The translations under genes were made by a program, and so were the position numbers. Source: Chloroflexota bacterium (lineage in GTDB: Bacteria; Chloroflexota; UBA6077; JADZDV01). From it: a stretch of DNA of 37,600 bases. Below the pieces are notes generated by a model. That model saw only the letters and a list, made by a program, of their open reading frames with translations. It did no database searches and was not told the DNA's origin. The DNA is taken from NCBI GenBank assembly GCA_020850915.1, contig JADZDV010000220.1, positions 1 through 37,600 of the forward strand, given 5' to 3'. Shown here in pieces: positions 9,702-17,700 of this stretch (position 1 is its first letter; each line of letters starts with the position of its first letter).

Positions 9702-12527
9702 ATGTGGATCGAGCTTGTTCAACCACTCGCGCTCTGGGGGCTGGCGATCCTGCCGCTCTTTCTCCTCCTCCACCTCGTCACACGCAGCCACCTGCCGCTC
9801 GATCGACGCGTCCTGGCGCTGGTGTTCCGTCTGCTGGCGGTGGCGCTGCTCGTCTTCTCCATGGCAAATCCGCGGGTCATTCGCACGGCGGAGAGCCAGG
9901 CGGTCGCGTTCCTGCTGGATTACTCGGACAGCGTAGCTCCCGATGTGAGGGAGCAGGAGCTCGCCTGGGTCCGACAGGCCATGGGCGCCATGAGCGACCG
10001 CGATCAGGCGATGGTGATCGTCTTTGGCGAGCATGCCGCGATCGATCGTCCGCTCAGCAGCGTGAGAGAGATATCCGCCATCAGTACAGTCGTTGGTGGC
10101 GGTGACACCAACATCGCCGAGGCGCTCAGGCTCGCCATGGCGAGCCTGCCGACGACGGCCGCGCGGAGTATCGTGCTCCTATCTGACGGCAACGAGACAG
10201 TTGAGAAGGCTCTCGACCAGGCCCGTATCACGTCGGCGGCCAGAGTGCCGATCTCGACCGTCAGCCTGTCCACGCGGAGCGGCCCCGAGGTCCTGGTGAA
10301 ACAGGTTGAGACGCCCTCTCAGGTACGCGAAGGCGAGAGCTTCTCCGCCATCGTGACGATCGAGAGCAACGCTGAGACGACCGGGAGACTCCACCTGCTC
10401 AGCGACAACCGGGTGCTCGCCACGCGCGAAGTGGACCTCTCGCCCGGCACGAACACGATTATCTTGCCGCAAGAGCCGTTGAGCCCTGGCTTCCACCTGT
10501 TCAACGCTCAGCTCGAAGCGACCGACGACACATTCCCGCAGAACAACGAGGGTGGGAGCTACACCGTCGTCTCCGGGCGACCGACCGTGTTGATCGTCGA
10601 AGGAGACCCCAGCGAGGCCAGATACCTCTCGGAAGCGCTGAACGCGGCGGGACTCCAGACCGACGTCAAGGGGCCAACCGAGGCGCCATCAGAGCTGGCG
10701 GGCTTCCGCCCGTATGAGAGCGTGATCCTGGTCAATGTCCGCGCGGACAAGCTCACCAGCACCCAGATGAAGTCGATCCAGGGCTACGTTCAGACACTTG
10801 GCGGCGGCCTCGTCGTCATCGGGGGCGATCACAGCTACGGCGTTGGCCGGTACGCGCGGACCCCTCTGGAAGATGCGCTGCCGGTCAAGATGGACTTGAG
10901 GGGCAAGACGCTCACGGCAAGCGTCGCACTGGTGCTCGTCATCGACGCGTCCGGCTCGATGGCGGGCGGCCCGGGCGCGTCGAAGATGGATCTAGCCAAG
11001 GAGGCCGCGGCCCGCGCCACCGAGCTGCTGGGCGAGCAGGACCAGATCGGCGTGATCTCGTTCGACGATACGCCGCGGTGGGTCATCGAGATGCAGAACA
11101 TGACCGACCCTTCAGCAGTCCAGTCCGGCATCGGCGGGATCAGTCCTGGCGGCGGCACAGCGATCTTCCCAGCGCTGGAGACTGCCTACGACGCGCTGGT
11201 CCAACGAGAGGCAAAGGTCAAGCACATCATCCTCCTCACCGACGGCCTGTCCACCGGCGGCGACTACGACGCACTGACCAATCAGATGCGCGCGGACAAC
11301 ATTAGCCTGTCCACCATCGCGGTCGGAGCCGACGCGGACTTCAACCTGCTCCGGAAGCTAGCAGACATCGGTCAGGGGCGCTACTACGAAGGAAACGACC
11401 CGTTCGACCTGCCGCAGTTAGTGGTGAAGGAGACGCAGGAGGTCGCTCGGGCGGCCATCGTAGAGGAGCCGTTCAGGCCGATCGTCTCCTCCTCGAGCCC
11501 GATCATGGACGGGTTCGAGGCAAACTCGCTGCCGCCAATCTACGGGTACGTCTCCACCACGCCGAAGCCAAGCAGTCAGACCATCCTGCTAAGCCGGAGC
11601 GCGGACCCCCTCCTGTCAGAGTGGCAGTATGGACTGGGCCGCGTGGTGAGCTGGACCTCCGATGCCAAGAATCGATGGGCCCAAGACTGGGTCTCCTGGA
11701 GCGAGTTCGGCCGCTTCTGGGCGCAAGCCGTGAAGCGGACGATCCCCAGCCCGCTCGACCGGAACAACCAGGTCACGGTTCGCGGCGAGGATGGCGGCGT
11801 GAAGATCACGGTGGATTCGGTGTCGGACGACCGGAGCTACGTCAACTTCGTCCAGACCGCTGGCACGCTGGTCATGCCGGACGGAAGCCAGGTCCCGCTC
11901 ACGCTTCCGCAGGTTGGTCCTGGGCGCTACCAGACCCAGGTGACGACGTCACAGGAGGGGCCCTACTTCTTGAACATCTCGCAGCAAGGCGCGGATGGGC
12001 AGATGCAGGTCAGCCGCCCGGCTGGCTTCGTGGTCCCGTACTCGGCGGAGTACCGGGCGCTCAGGTCCAATTCGGACCTGCTCTCGCAGATTGCCCGCGC
12101 CACGGGCGGGTCGATGCTCACTGACCCCGCGCAGGCGCTCTCGCAGGCTGGCACTGCCCAGGGCACGCCTCGCGAGATCTGGCCCGCGCTCCTGCTGATG
12201 GCCTCGCTGCTGTTGCTGGCGGACATCGCGGTCCGCCGGCTCCGCCTGGGCATCAACGACGCTCGTGCCTGGCTGGAGCGACTCGCCGTGCGGGTTGGGG
12301 CAACAGCCCGCCTGGCCAGCGCACCAGCGCAGGCGGGCCTCTCAGCAGCGCGGCAGCGCCTGTTGCACGAGCACAACGCCGCGCAGACGGACGTGGAGCT
12401 GCGAGGGACCGCCAGCCGTGTTCGAGGCGCGGACGGCGAGGATGTGCCGGAGCGCCCGGCCACCGCGGCGTCGCTCAGCGCTCGGCTGCTGGATGCGAAG
12501 AAGCGGGCTGGGCAGCAGAAAGACTAG
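9702..12527 (+). CDS. Large membrane protein with two VWA domains and a GATase-like domain
   Basis: 941 residues, ATG preceded by a GA-rich ribosome-binding region. The domains in order are: two helices (~8-26 and 37-55); VWA1 (~66-190, MIDAS DYSDS at 73-77, LLSDGNE); a beta-sandwich (~200-290); a glutamine-amidotransferase-like Rossmann domain (~293-395, with GYVQTLGGGLVVIGGD); VWA2 (~405-580, MIDAS DASGSMAG at 415-422, GGGTAI, LLTDGLS); more beta-rich sequence; a membrane helix (~826-845); and a ~95-residue cytoplasmic tail rich in Ala/Arg. The order resembles COG-type VWA-GATase proteins found next to BatA. Last gene of the cluster; 12 nt separates it from the BatA-like gene. Confidence 0.92.
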   Translation: MWIELVQPLALWGLAILPLFLLLHLVTRSHLPLDRRVLALVFRLLAVALLVFSMANPRVIRTAESQAVAFLLDYSDSVAPDVREQELAWVRQAMGAMSDRDQAMVIVFGEHAAIDRPLSSVREISAISTVVGGGDTNIAEALRLAMASLPTTAARSIVLLSDGNETVEKALDQARITSAARVPISTVSLSTRSGPEVLVKQVETPSQVREGESFSAIVTIESNAETTGRLHLLSDNRVLATREVDLSPGTNTIILPQEPLSPGFHLFNAQLEATDDTFPQNNEGGSYTVVSGRPTVLIVEGDPSEARYLSEALNAAGLQTDVKGPTEAPSELAGFRPYESVILVNVRADKLTSTQMKSIQGYVQTLGGGLVVIGGDHSYGVGRYARTPLEDALPVKMDLRGKTLTASVALVLVIDASGSMAGGPGASKMDLAKEAAARATELLGEQDQIGVISFDDTPRWVIEMQNMTDPSAVQSGIGGISPGGGTAIFPALETAYDALVQREAKVKHIILLTDGLSTGGDYDALTNQMRADNISLSTIAVGADADFNLLRKLADIGQGRYYEGNDPFDLPQLVVKETQEVARAAIVEEPFRPIVSSSSPIMDGFEANSLPPIYGYVSTTPKPSSQTILLSRSADPLLSEWQYGLGRVVSWTSDAKNRWAQDWVSWSEFGRFWAQAVKRTIPSPLDRNNQVTVRGEDGGVKITVDSVSDDRSYVNFVQTAGTLVMPDGSQVPLTLPQVGPGRYQTQVTTSQEGPYFLNISQQGADGQMQVSRPAGFVVPYSAEYRALRSNSDLLSQIARATGGSMLTDPAQALSQAGTAQGTPREIWPALLLMASLLLLADIAVRRLRLGINDARAWLERLAVRVGATARLASAPAQAGLSAARQRLLHEHNAAQTDVELRGTASRVRGADGEDVPERPATAASLSARLLDAKKRAGQQKD

Positions 12528-12551
12528 CCGACCAGAACGACGCCCGCCCCC

Positions 12552-12579
12552 TTGCAATCTGTCAGGGCGCTGGTAGAAT
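12552..12579 (+). promoter_or_regulatory. Predicted sigma70-type promoter for the PfpI gene
   Basis: TTGCAA (12552-12557), a 16-nt spacer and TAGAAT (12574-12579) fit a housekeeping promoter. Transcription would begin near 12586, about 75 nt before the ATG at 12661. Its presence suggests the PfpI gene is not simply the tail of the VWA operon. Confidence 0.55.
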
Positions 12580-12660
12580 GGCCTGAGGGGACTGTTCGCG
12601 GCAGCGGCTCACGGTCCTCTACGAGTGGCTGACGTGGCATGTGCCAGATAGGAGAGCGGA

Positions 12661-13215
12661 ATGGAGCTGGAGGGCGTCCGCGTCGCCATCCTCGCGGAGC
12701 AACTGTACGAGGATCTCGAGCTGTGGTATCCGCTCTACCGCTTGCGCGAGGCGGGAGCCGACGTGTTCATCGTCGGGACAGGCACGGCGGACGAATACCG
12801 TAGCAAGCACGGCTATCCGGTGAAGGTCGATGCCGAGGCGGCGACTGTGGATGCCGCTCAGTTCGACGCCGTTGTCGTTCCCGGCGGCTATGCGCCAGAC
12901 CACATGCGCCGTTCGCCAGCGATGGTCCGGCTCGTTCGAGAGGCGAACGAGCAGGGCAAGGTGGTCGCGGCCATCTGCCACGCTGGCTGGATGCTCGCCT
13001 CGGCTGGCGTCGTGCGTGGCCGGACGCTCACCGGTTTCAAGTCGATCAAAGACGATCTTGTCAACGCCGGCGCAACCTATGTCGACCGAGAAGTCGTGCG
13101 TGACGGCAACTTGATCACCTCGCGCTCCCCGGCTGACTTGCCGGCCTTCCTGCGGGAGATCGTCAAGGCGCTCGCGGCAGCCAAGCGGTCTGTGGGAGCA
13201 TCCGCCGTTCGTTAG
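12661..13215 (+). CDS. DJ-1/PfpI family protein (glutamine amidotransferase-like)
   Basis: 184 residues, a normal length for PfpI/YhbO-type proteins, which are reported as proteases, deglycases or glyoxalases. The start ATG follows AGGAGAG at 12650-12656. The nucleophile elbow is AAICHAGWML, with Cys106 and His107. Acidic residues near the N-terminus (Glu12, and Glu17-Asp18) are candidates for the conserved Glu that activates the Cys. The region LTGFKSIKDDLVNAGATYVD and the closing TSRSPADLPAF are typical of the PfpI group rather than of ThiJ or human DJ-1. Cytoplasmic and probably stress-related. It has its own predicted promoter and a strong stem-loop directly downstream. Confidence 0.93.
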   Translation: MELEGVRVAILAEQLYEDLELWYPLYRLREAGADVFIVGTGTADEYRSKHGYPVKVDAEAATVDAAQFDAVVVPGGYAPDHMRRSPAMVRLVREANEQGKVVAAICHAGWMLASAGVVRGRTLTGFKSIKDDLVNAGATYVDREVVRDGNLITSRSPADLPAFLREIVKALAAAKRSVGASAVR

Positions 13216-13249
13216 GCAGCTCTGCCCCTAGCTACCACACCAGCGTTCT

Positions 13250-13291
13250 GACGACGCGCGGTCGCGACGTTCATGGCGACCGCGCGTCGTC
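13250..13291 (+). terminator. Perfect 16-bp stem-loop between the PfpI and phosphofructokinase genes
   Basis: The arms GACGACGCGCGGTCGC (13250-13265) and GCGACCGCGCGTCGTC (13276-13291) are perfectly complementary, with a 10-nt loop (13266-13275). No U-tract follows. It most likely terminates or protects the PfpI transcript. Because it spans an in-frame ATG at 13273, it also argues against that ATG as the start of the next gene. Confidence 0.7.
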
Positions 13292-13305
13292 TAGGAATGG
13301 AGCGT

Positions 13306-14496
13306 ATGACGCCACCCCCCACGCTGCTCGTCGGCCAGTCCGGCGGCCCGACCGCGGTCATCAATGCCAGTCTGTCTGGCGTGCTGGAAGCAGCGCTCGC
13401 TCGGCTGGAAGTTAGCCGGGTGCTCGGCATGCGGCAGGGCATCCAGGGCCTGCTGGAGGGCCAGGTCGTCAAGCTTGACGATGTGAGCCCACAGTTCCGA
13501 GCCGCCCTACCGTGCACGCCCTCAGCCGTGCTGGGATCCTGTCGGTTCAAGCTCGAGGCCGACAACCTTGAACGAGTCGTTTCCGTCCTCCGTCGTGAGA
13601 ATGTGAGGTGGCTGCTCTACATCGGCGGCAATGACTCCGCGGACTCGTCCCACCAGATCGATCTGGCGGCGCGTCGCGCGGGACTACCGCTTGCCGTCAT
13701 CGGCGTGCCCAAGACGATTGACAACGATCTGCCGTTCACCGACCACTGCCCGGGGTACGGCAGCGCGGCGCGATTCGTGGCGCAGGTCACCGCGGAGATC
13801 GGCGTCGACACCGAGACGATGCGTCGGACGGACCCGATCAAAATCCTCGAGGTGATGGGCCGGCACGCGGGCTGGCTGGCCGCCGCGGCGTGGCTCGGCA
13901 AGCGTGACGCCCAGGCGGCGCCTCATCTCGTCTACTTGCCCGAACGTCCCGTCGCCGAGGACGTTGTCCTGGCGGAGGTGGAGACGGTGTACCGCCAACG
14001 GGGGTATTGCGTCGTCGTCCTCTGCGAGAACCAGCCGGAGCCCCATGGGCGGCCGATCGGGGCGAGCGGCGCGGCGCGCTGGGTAGACAGCTTCGGACAC
14101 CGCTACCACGACAGTCCCGCGCAGCATCTTGCCGGGCGCATCACGCGCGAGATGAAGGTCCGGGCCCGTTTCGACAAGCCCGGAACGATCCAGCGATCGT
14201 CCGCGGCGCACGTTTCCAGCGTCGATCGAGAGCACGCGGCTGCCGTCGGCCGGCGCGCGGTTGATCTGGCGCTGAGCGGTAGCAGCGGGGTCATGGTCAC
14301 GATCGAGCGCGACTCGGACGACCCGTACGGCTGGTCGCTCTCGAGCGCGCCGCTCGAACTGATCGCGAACGTCAGTCGGCATCTGCCGGACCGGTTCATC
14401 TCTGAGGAAGGCCGCCAGCCGTCCGCGGCCTTCGAGCGGTACGCGCGTCCGCTGCTCGGCGGCCCTCTGCCAGAGCTGGCCTATCTGAGAGGGTAG
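13306..14496 (+). CDS. pfp: Pyrophosphate-dependent 6-phosphofructokinase
   Basis: 396 residues from the chosen ATG at 13306, which has AGGA at 13293-13296. In-frame ATGs at 13297 and 13273 exist, but 13273 falls in the loop of a 16-bp hairpin. The enzyme phosphorylates fructose 6-phosphate in glycolysis, or acts reversibly. Motifs: GQSGGPTAVIN for the phosphate-binding N-terminus; YIGGNDS (Asp110 at the position that is Gly104 in E. coli ATP-PfkA); PKTIDND (Lys136 where ATP enzymes have Gly124, catalytic Asp139); and MGRHAGW. Asp and Lys at these two sites are the known marks of pyrophosphate use. Cytoplasmic. Phosphoryl donor is inferred from these residues. Confidence 0.9.
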   Translation: MTPPPTLLVGQSGGPTAVINASLSGVLEAALARLEVSRVLGMRQGIQGLLEGQVVKLDDVSPQFRAALPCTPSAVLGSCRFKLEADNLERVVSVLRRENVRWLLYIGGNDSADSSHQIDLAARRAGLPLAVIGVPKTIDNDLPFTDHCPGYGSAARFVAQVTAEIGVDTETMRRTDPIKILEVMGRHAGWLAAAAWLGKRDAQAAPHLVYLPERPVAEDVVLAEVETVYRQRGYCVVVLCENQPEPHGRPIGASGAARWVDSFGHRYHDSPAQHLAGRITREMKVRARFDKPGTIQRSSAAHVSSVDREHAAAVGRRAVDLALSGSSGVMVTIERDSDDPYGWSLSSAPLELIANVSRHLPDRFISEEGRQPSAAFERYARPLLGGPLPELAYLRG

Positions 14497-14523
14497 CGCC
14501 CGGGCGAGTGCCCCGGACACGTG

Positions 14524-14587
14524 CGAGGCCCTGCTGGTTGGCAGGGCCTCGGTCTGGACCGTCTACCGGGCCGAGCGAGCGGTCCAG
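14524..14587. terminator. Tandem stem-loops between convergent pfp and pspA
   Basis: The first stem pairs CGAGGCCCTGC (14524-14534) with GCAGGGCCTCG (14541-14551), a perfect 11 bp with a 6-nt loop. The second pairs CTGGACCG (14554-14561) with CGGTCCAG (14580-14587), 8 bp with an 18-nt loop. Neither has a clear U-tract. The site lies between the stop codons of two convergent genes, so it probably serves both strands. Confidence 0.65.
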
Positions 14588-14616
14588 TCGCGCTCACCAC
14601 CGCGCCTCGCCTGGGA

Positions 14617-15306
14617 TCAGGGATTGGTGTTCTCGGGCGGATTGAGGCTAGGGGTCTTCCTTGCCTTGAGCTCCCGGAGCTCCCGGTCTACGTCGTCGTC
14701 TGTCTCGAGCGCCTGGAAGCGAGACTCCAGCGTATCGCTCTCCAGTTCCGCCATCGCCTTGGCGCGAGCTTCGGTACGGCTCACCCGGTCCTCGAGGCGC
14801 TCGAACTCGGAGACCGCGCTCGTCTGGCCGATGCCTGACAACGTCTCCCGAATCTTCGTCTCTGCCTTGGCACGACGGCTGCGCGCGATCAGGAGATCCT
14901 TGCGTGCCTCAGCCTCGTCGATCTTCTGCTCGAGCTGGCGCAGTGCCGTCTTCAGGCTCTCAACCTGGGTGTGCTGCTCGTTGTACTGGGTGAGAAAGCC
15001 GGACGCGCTCTCGGCATAGCTCTTCCTGCGCCCAAGCGCCGCCTTCGCCAGCTCGTCGTCGCCCTTGTCGACCGCAAGCTCGGCCTTGCGCTGCCACTCG
15101 TTCGCCTTCTCGTCGCTCTCCTGGTAGCGCTGGTACAGCCGCTTCTCGTCCGCGATCGCGGCTGCCACCTGCGTCTTCACCTGGATCAACTGGTTCTGCA
15201 TGTCGCGCAGGAGCTGCTGGATGACCTTTTCGGGATCCTCCGCCCGGTCTAGCAGGTCATTCAGGTTCGCTCGAATGAGTGTCGAGACACGATCTAGGAT
15301 CGCCAC
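14617..15306 (-). CDS. pspA: PspA/IM30 family protein
   Basis: 229 residues from GTG at 15306, which is preceded by GGAGGG (15316-15311). The ORF extends further upstream, but that part is basic and lacks family character. The N-terminus VAILDRVSTLIRANLNDLLD and the stretch EDPEKVIQQLLRDM are classic PspA/Vipp1: an amphipathic membrane-binding helix followed by a long coiled coil. PspA coats and stabilises stressed membranes and forms ESCRT-III-like oligomers. It is encoded 136 nt downstream of a flotillin, which itself follows an NfeD-like gene. This links it to the same membrane-stress or membrane-fluidity response seen in the Bacillus YuaFGI and LiaH systems (known biology; the partnership here is inferred from order). 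Confidence 0.95.
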   Translation of the reverse strand: MAILDRVSTLIRANLNDLLDRAEDPEKVIQQLLRDMQNQLIQVKTQVAAAIADEKRLYQRYQESDEKANEWQRKAELAVDKGDDELAKAALGRRKSYAESASGFLTQYNEQHTQVESLKTALRQLEQKIDEAEARKDLLIARSRRAKAETKIRETLSGIGQTSAVSEFERLEDRVSRTEARAKAMAELESDTLESRFQALETDDDVDRELRELKARKTPSLNPPENTNP

Positions 15307-15442
15307 TGGTCCCTCCAACCGCTTGCCAGGCCGTCGTTCGCGCCACAACAACGGTCGCGACAACGCCTGTGGACATTATCCACGATTTTCAGCCCGCCGA
15401 CGGTCCCCGCGCCAGGACTCGCTGGCAGTCGCATACCGCCCG

Positions 15443-16885
15443 TCAAGACCGAGGCGCGCCCTCCGCCCGGCCGTTCTCGGCCTGCTGCTCCAGGCCGGGG
15501 AGTCGCTCGATCAGTTGGCTGACTTTCAGGCCGGTCAGCGATTCGAACAGCGCTGGTGCCTGCGCGATCATCCGCGCCATGTCGGCGATGATCTGGCTGC
15601 CGCCCATGGAGGTGTGGTCCCCTCCGGTTGAGACGATAGTGATCTTGTCCACCTTACCCAGTGGCTCCGAGAAGGCTCGGGCAAGCTCTGGCATGCTAGT
15701 GAGCAGTTTGTCGATGACCGCGGCCTGGCTGTACTCGCTGTAGGCCTGGGCTTTCAGGTGCATGGCGTCGGCTTCGGCCTGGCCTTTAGCACGGATAACC
15801 TCCGCCTCAGCGGTGCCCTGGCTGCGGATCGCCTCGGCCTGGCCGAGCGCTTCCAGCGTGCGGCGCTGCTTCTCCGCGTCGGCGAGCATCTCAATCCGTT
15901 GTCGTTCTGCCTCCGCCCCCTTCAGGACGGTCGCTTGAAGTTCTCGCTCGCGGCGCTGGATTTCGGCGTCCTGGACCTTGACCTGCGACTCGCGCTCGAT
16001 GCGCTGGACCGCAACCTGCTCTGCGACGACGAGCTGCTGCATCTGGTTGGTCTTGATCTCGTACGCCTTGTCGGCCTCGGCCTTCGCGGCCTGCGTCTCT
16101 CGTTGGTAGGTCGCCTGCTTGAGGCTGAGGTCGCGCTGCGCCTCGGACTGGCGCTCCTGCGACGCCAGCTCGGCGATGACACGCTCCTTCTCCGCCTGCG
16201 CGCGCGCCACGGCGGCCTCCCGCTGCATCTCCGCCTGTTTGATCGCCGTGTCTCGTTCCGCCACGGCGGCGGCGATGTCCGCGTCGCGCCGGATGCGGGC
16301 GATGTCCGGTCGCCCCATGTTGGCGATGTAGTCGTTCTGGTCGCGCACTTCCTTGATGGTGAAGGAGACGACCATCAAGCCCATCTTGCTCATGTCCTCG
16401 GCGACGTTGGCCCGCATACGGTCGGCCACCATCTCCGGCTCTTTGACGATCTGCTCCACGGTGAGCTGCCCCACAATGCCTCGAAGGTGCCCCTCCATCA
16501 CCAGCCGGATCAGACCTTCGCGATCCAGGGGCGTTTTCGTTAGAAACTGCTCCGCGGCTGTCTTTATCGATTCTGGGTCAGACTTGACCTTGATCTGCGC
16601 GACCGCCTCGACCGTCACGCCAACACCCTGGGTCGTGTACAGGTCCTGAGTCGGCGCGACGTCAAAGGACATCAGCTCCAGGGACAGCTCGCGGAAGCTC
16701 TCGATCATCGGCATGACGACCGCTCCACCGCCAGTGACGATCTTCGTGCCTCGAAAGCCGAAAACGATCAGCGCCTGGTTCGGACCAGTCTTCCGGTACA
16801 GGTTCGCGGCGATGTAGAGCAGGAGCATAAGCACGACGAACATGCCGAAGACGACGATCGCCACGGCGAACTGGCTGCCTCCCAC
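15443..16885 (-). CDS. Flotillin-like SPFH-domain protein
   Basis: 480 residues, GTG start at 16885 with AGGAGGG upstream. One N-terminal helix (~5-28) anchors it. An SPFH/band 7 domain (~30-200) follows, including IVTGGGAVVMP and FDVAPTQDLYTTQGVGV. A long Ala/Glu/Arg/Gln-rich coiled coil with EAxR-type repeats (~200-370) comes next, then a C-terminal segment with the motif LTSMPELARAFSEPLGKVDKI, which is typical of bacterial FloT/YuaG. Flotillins organise membrane microdomains and oligomerise in the cytoplasm at the membrane face. It sits between an NfeD-like gene (upstream) and pspA (downstream), the standard flotillin-NfeD partnership. Length is normal for the family. Confidence 0.95.
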   Translation of the reverse strand: MGGSQFAVAIVVFGMFVVLMLLLYIAANLYRKTGPNQALIVFGFRGTKIVTGGGAVVMPMIESFRELSLELMSFDVAPTQDLYTTQGVGVTVEAVAQIKVKSDPESIKTAAEQFLTKTPLDREGLIRLVMEGHLRGIVGQLTVEQIVKEPEMVADRMRANVAEDMSKMGLMVVSFTIKEVRDQNDYIANMGRPDIARIRRDADIAAAVAERDTAIKQAEMQREAAVARAQAEKERVIAELASQERQSEAQRDLSLKQATYQRETQAAKAEADKAYEIKTNQMQQLVVAEQVAVQRIERESQVKVQDAEIQRRERELQATVLKGAEAERQRIEMLADAEKQRRTLEALGQAEAIRSQGTAEAEVIRAKGQAEADAMHLKAQAYSEYSQAAVIDKLLTSMPELARAFSEPLGKVDKITIVSTGGDHTSMGGSQIIADMARMIAQAPALFESLTGLKVSQLIERLPGLEQQAENGRAEGAPRS

Positions 16886-16957
16886 GATAGCCCTCCTCAG
16901 CGCAGGCCGGCGCTGCTCACTGGTGCCTGTTGAGACGCCTGGGACGAGGGGTTCCTC

Positions 16958-17614
16958 TCAATTGGTACGCCCGTCCCCAGATTCAACGAATTCCTGCCAC
17001 GGTTGGACGATGGCAAGCCCTTTCTCGTAGCGAATGACGACGACTTCAGTGTTCCGGTCGATCGACTGGCCGCTGGCGCTCCTGGCGCCATCGCTCCGAA
17101 TGGATCCCGCCTGGATGTACTGGATCTCGCCAGTCCTACCTTCGTGGATCGGCACGGTGACACGCGCAACGGTGCCCTCCAGGCGATAGTCCTCCGGATC
17201 CAGCTCGAAGTGGCGACGGTACAGCACCCGCGAGAAGAAGACGAATACAATCCACCAGCCGACGAAACCAGCAGCGAGCGCCGCCAGGATGCTGATGACC
17301 GCGGCCACGCCAAAGCCGGCCGTCGCGAGATAGCCGACACCGCCAAACCAGGCCACGAAGGCCATGATACAGGTCAGGTTCCAGGGACTGACATTCCCGA
17401 GGGCGCCGCCCGACTGGCTCGAGGAGGCCGCGTGTCCCGCCGCGCCGTGATGTCCAAGGTGACCGACGTGGGGAGCCGCCGGTCCGTTCCCAATCCCGTG
17501 TACGCCGTCGCCAACGTGCGGCACGAGGTCAGAGATGCCGAGCACCACTGAGCCGATCGCGAAGACTAGACCGAAGAGAAAACATCCGAGAAAGAACGTC
17601 GCGAGGAAGTCCAC
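16958..17614 (-). CDS. NfeD-like membrane protein (YqiJ/OB-fold)
   Basis: 218 residues, GTG start at 17614 with AAGGAG ~10 nt upstream. Helices lie at about 4-27, 80-97 and 101-128. A His/Gly/Ala-rich loop (~33-70, with HVGHLGHHG) separates the first two helices. Residues ~140-210 resemble the NfeD C-terminal OB-fold (DYRLEGTVARVTVPIHEGRTG, then VVVIRYEKGLAIVQPW). NfeD-family proteins associate with flotillins in membrane microdomains. The gene is first in the - strand operon leading to the flotillin and PspA genes, and a -10 like box lies at 17655-17660. The His-rich loop is unusual and could bind metal, but nothing in the sequence proves this. Confidence 0.88.
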   Translation of the reverse strand: MDFLATFFLGCFLFGLVFAIGSVVLGISDLVPHVGDGVHGIGNGPAAPHVGHLGHHGAAGHAASSSQSGGALGNVSPWNLTCIMAFVAWFGGVGYLATAGFGVAAVISILAALAAGFVGWWIVFVFFSRVLYRRHFELDPEDYRLEGTVARVTVPIHEGRTGEIQYIQAGSIRSDGARSASGQSIDRNTEVVVIRYEKGLAIVQPWQEFVESGDGRTN

Positions 17615-17654
17615 TCCCTCACTCCTTGACCGGCTCGTGACAACCGGCGCCTAA

Positions 17655-17683
17655 AGTATACTGCCCGCGAACAGAGATGCAGC
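17655..17683 (-). promoter_or_regulatory. Predicted promoter of nfeD-flotillin-pspA operon
   Basis: On the - strand, TATACT (17660-17655) matches the -10 consensus in five of six bases. The hexamer 17 nt upstream, GCTGCA (17683-17678), is a poor -35. Transcription would start near 17648, about 34 nt before the GTG at 17614. The weak -35 and adjacent palindrome are compatible with regulated expression. Confidence 0.45.
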
Positions 17684-17700
17684 CTGGTCGAATGACCAGG
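17683..17700. repeat. Palindrome CCTGGTC-GAAT-GACCAGG
   Basis: Perfect 7-bp arms (17683-17689 and 17694-17700) with a 4-nt centre, immediately upstream of the predicted nfeD -35. Its right arm contains the left copy of the 9-bp target duplication of MITE copy A. The pre-insertion palindrome (6-bp arms) was thus the element's target. It may be an operator or a transcription terminator. Confidence 0.6.

Noticed and set aside
15370..15384. Inverted TGTGGACAT/TTATCCACG resembling DnaA boxes between flotillin and pspA genes
   Set aside because: Only one imperfect pair, no AT-rich unwinding region and no replication genes nearby; likely chance or a minor leader hairpin.
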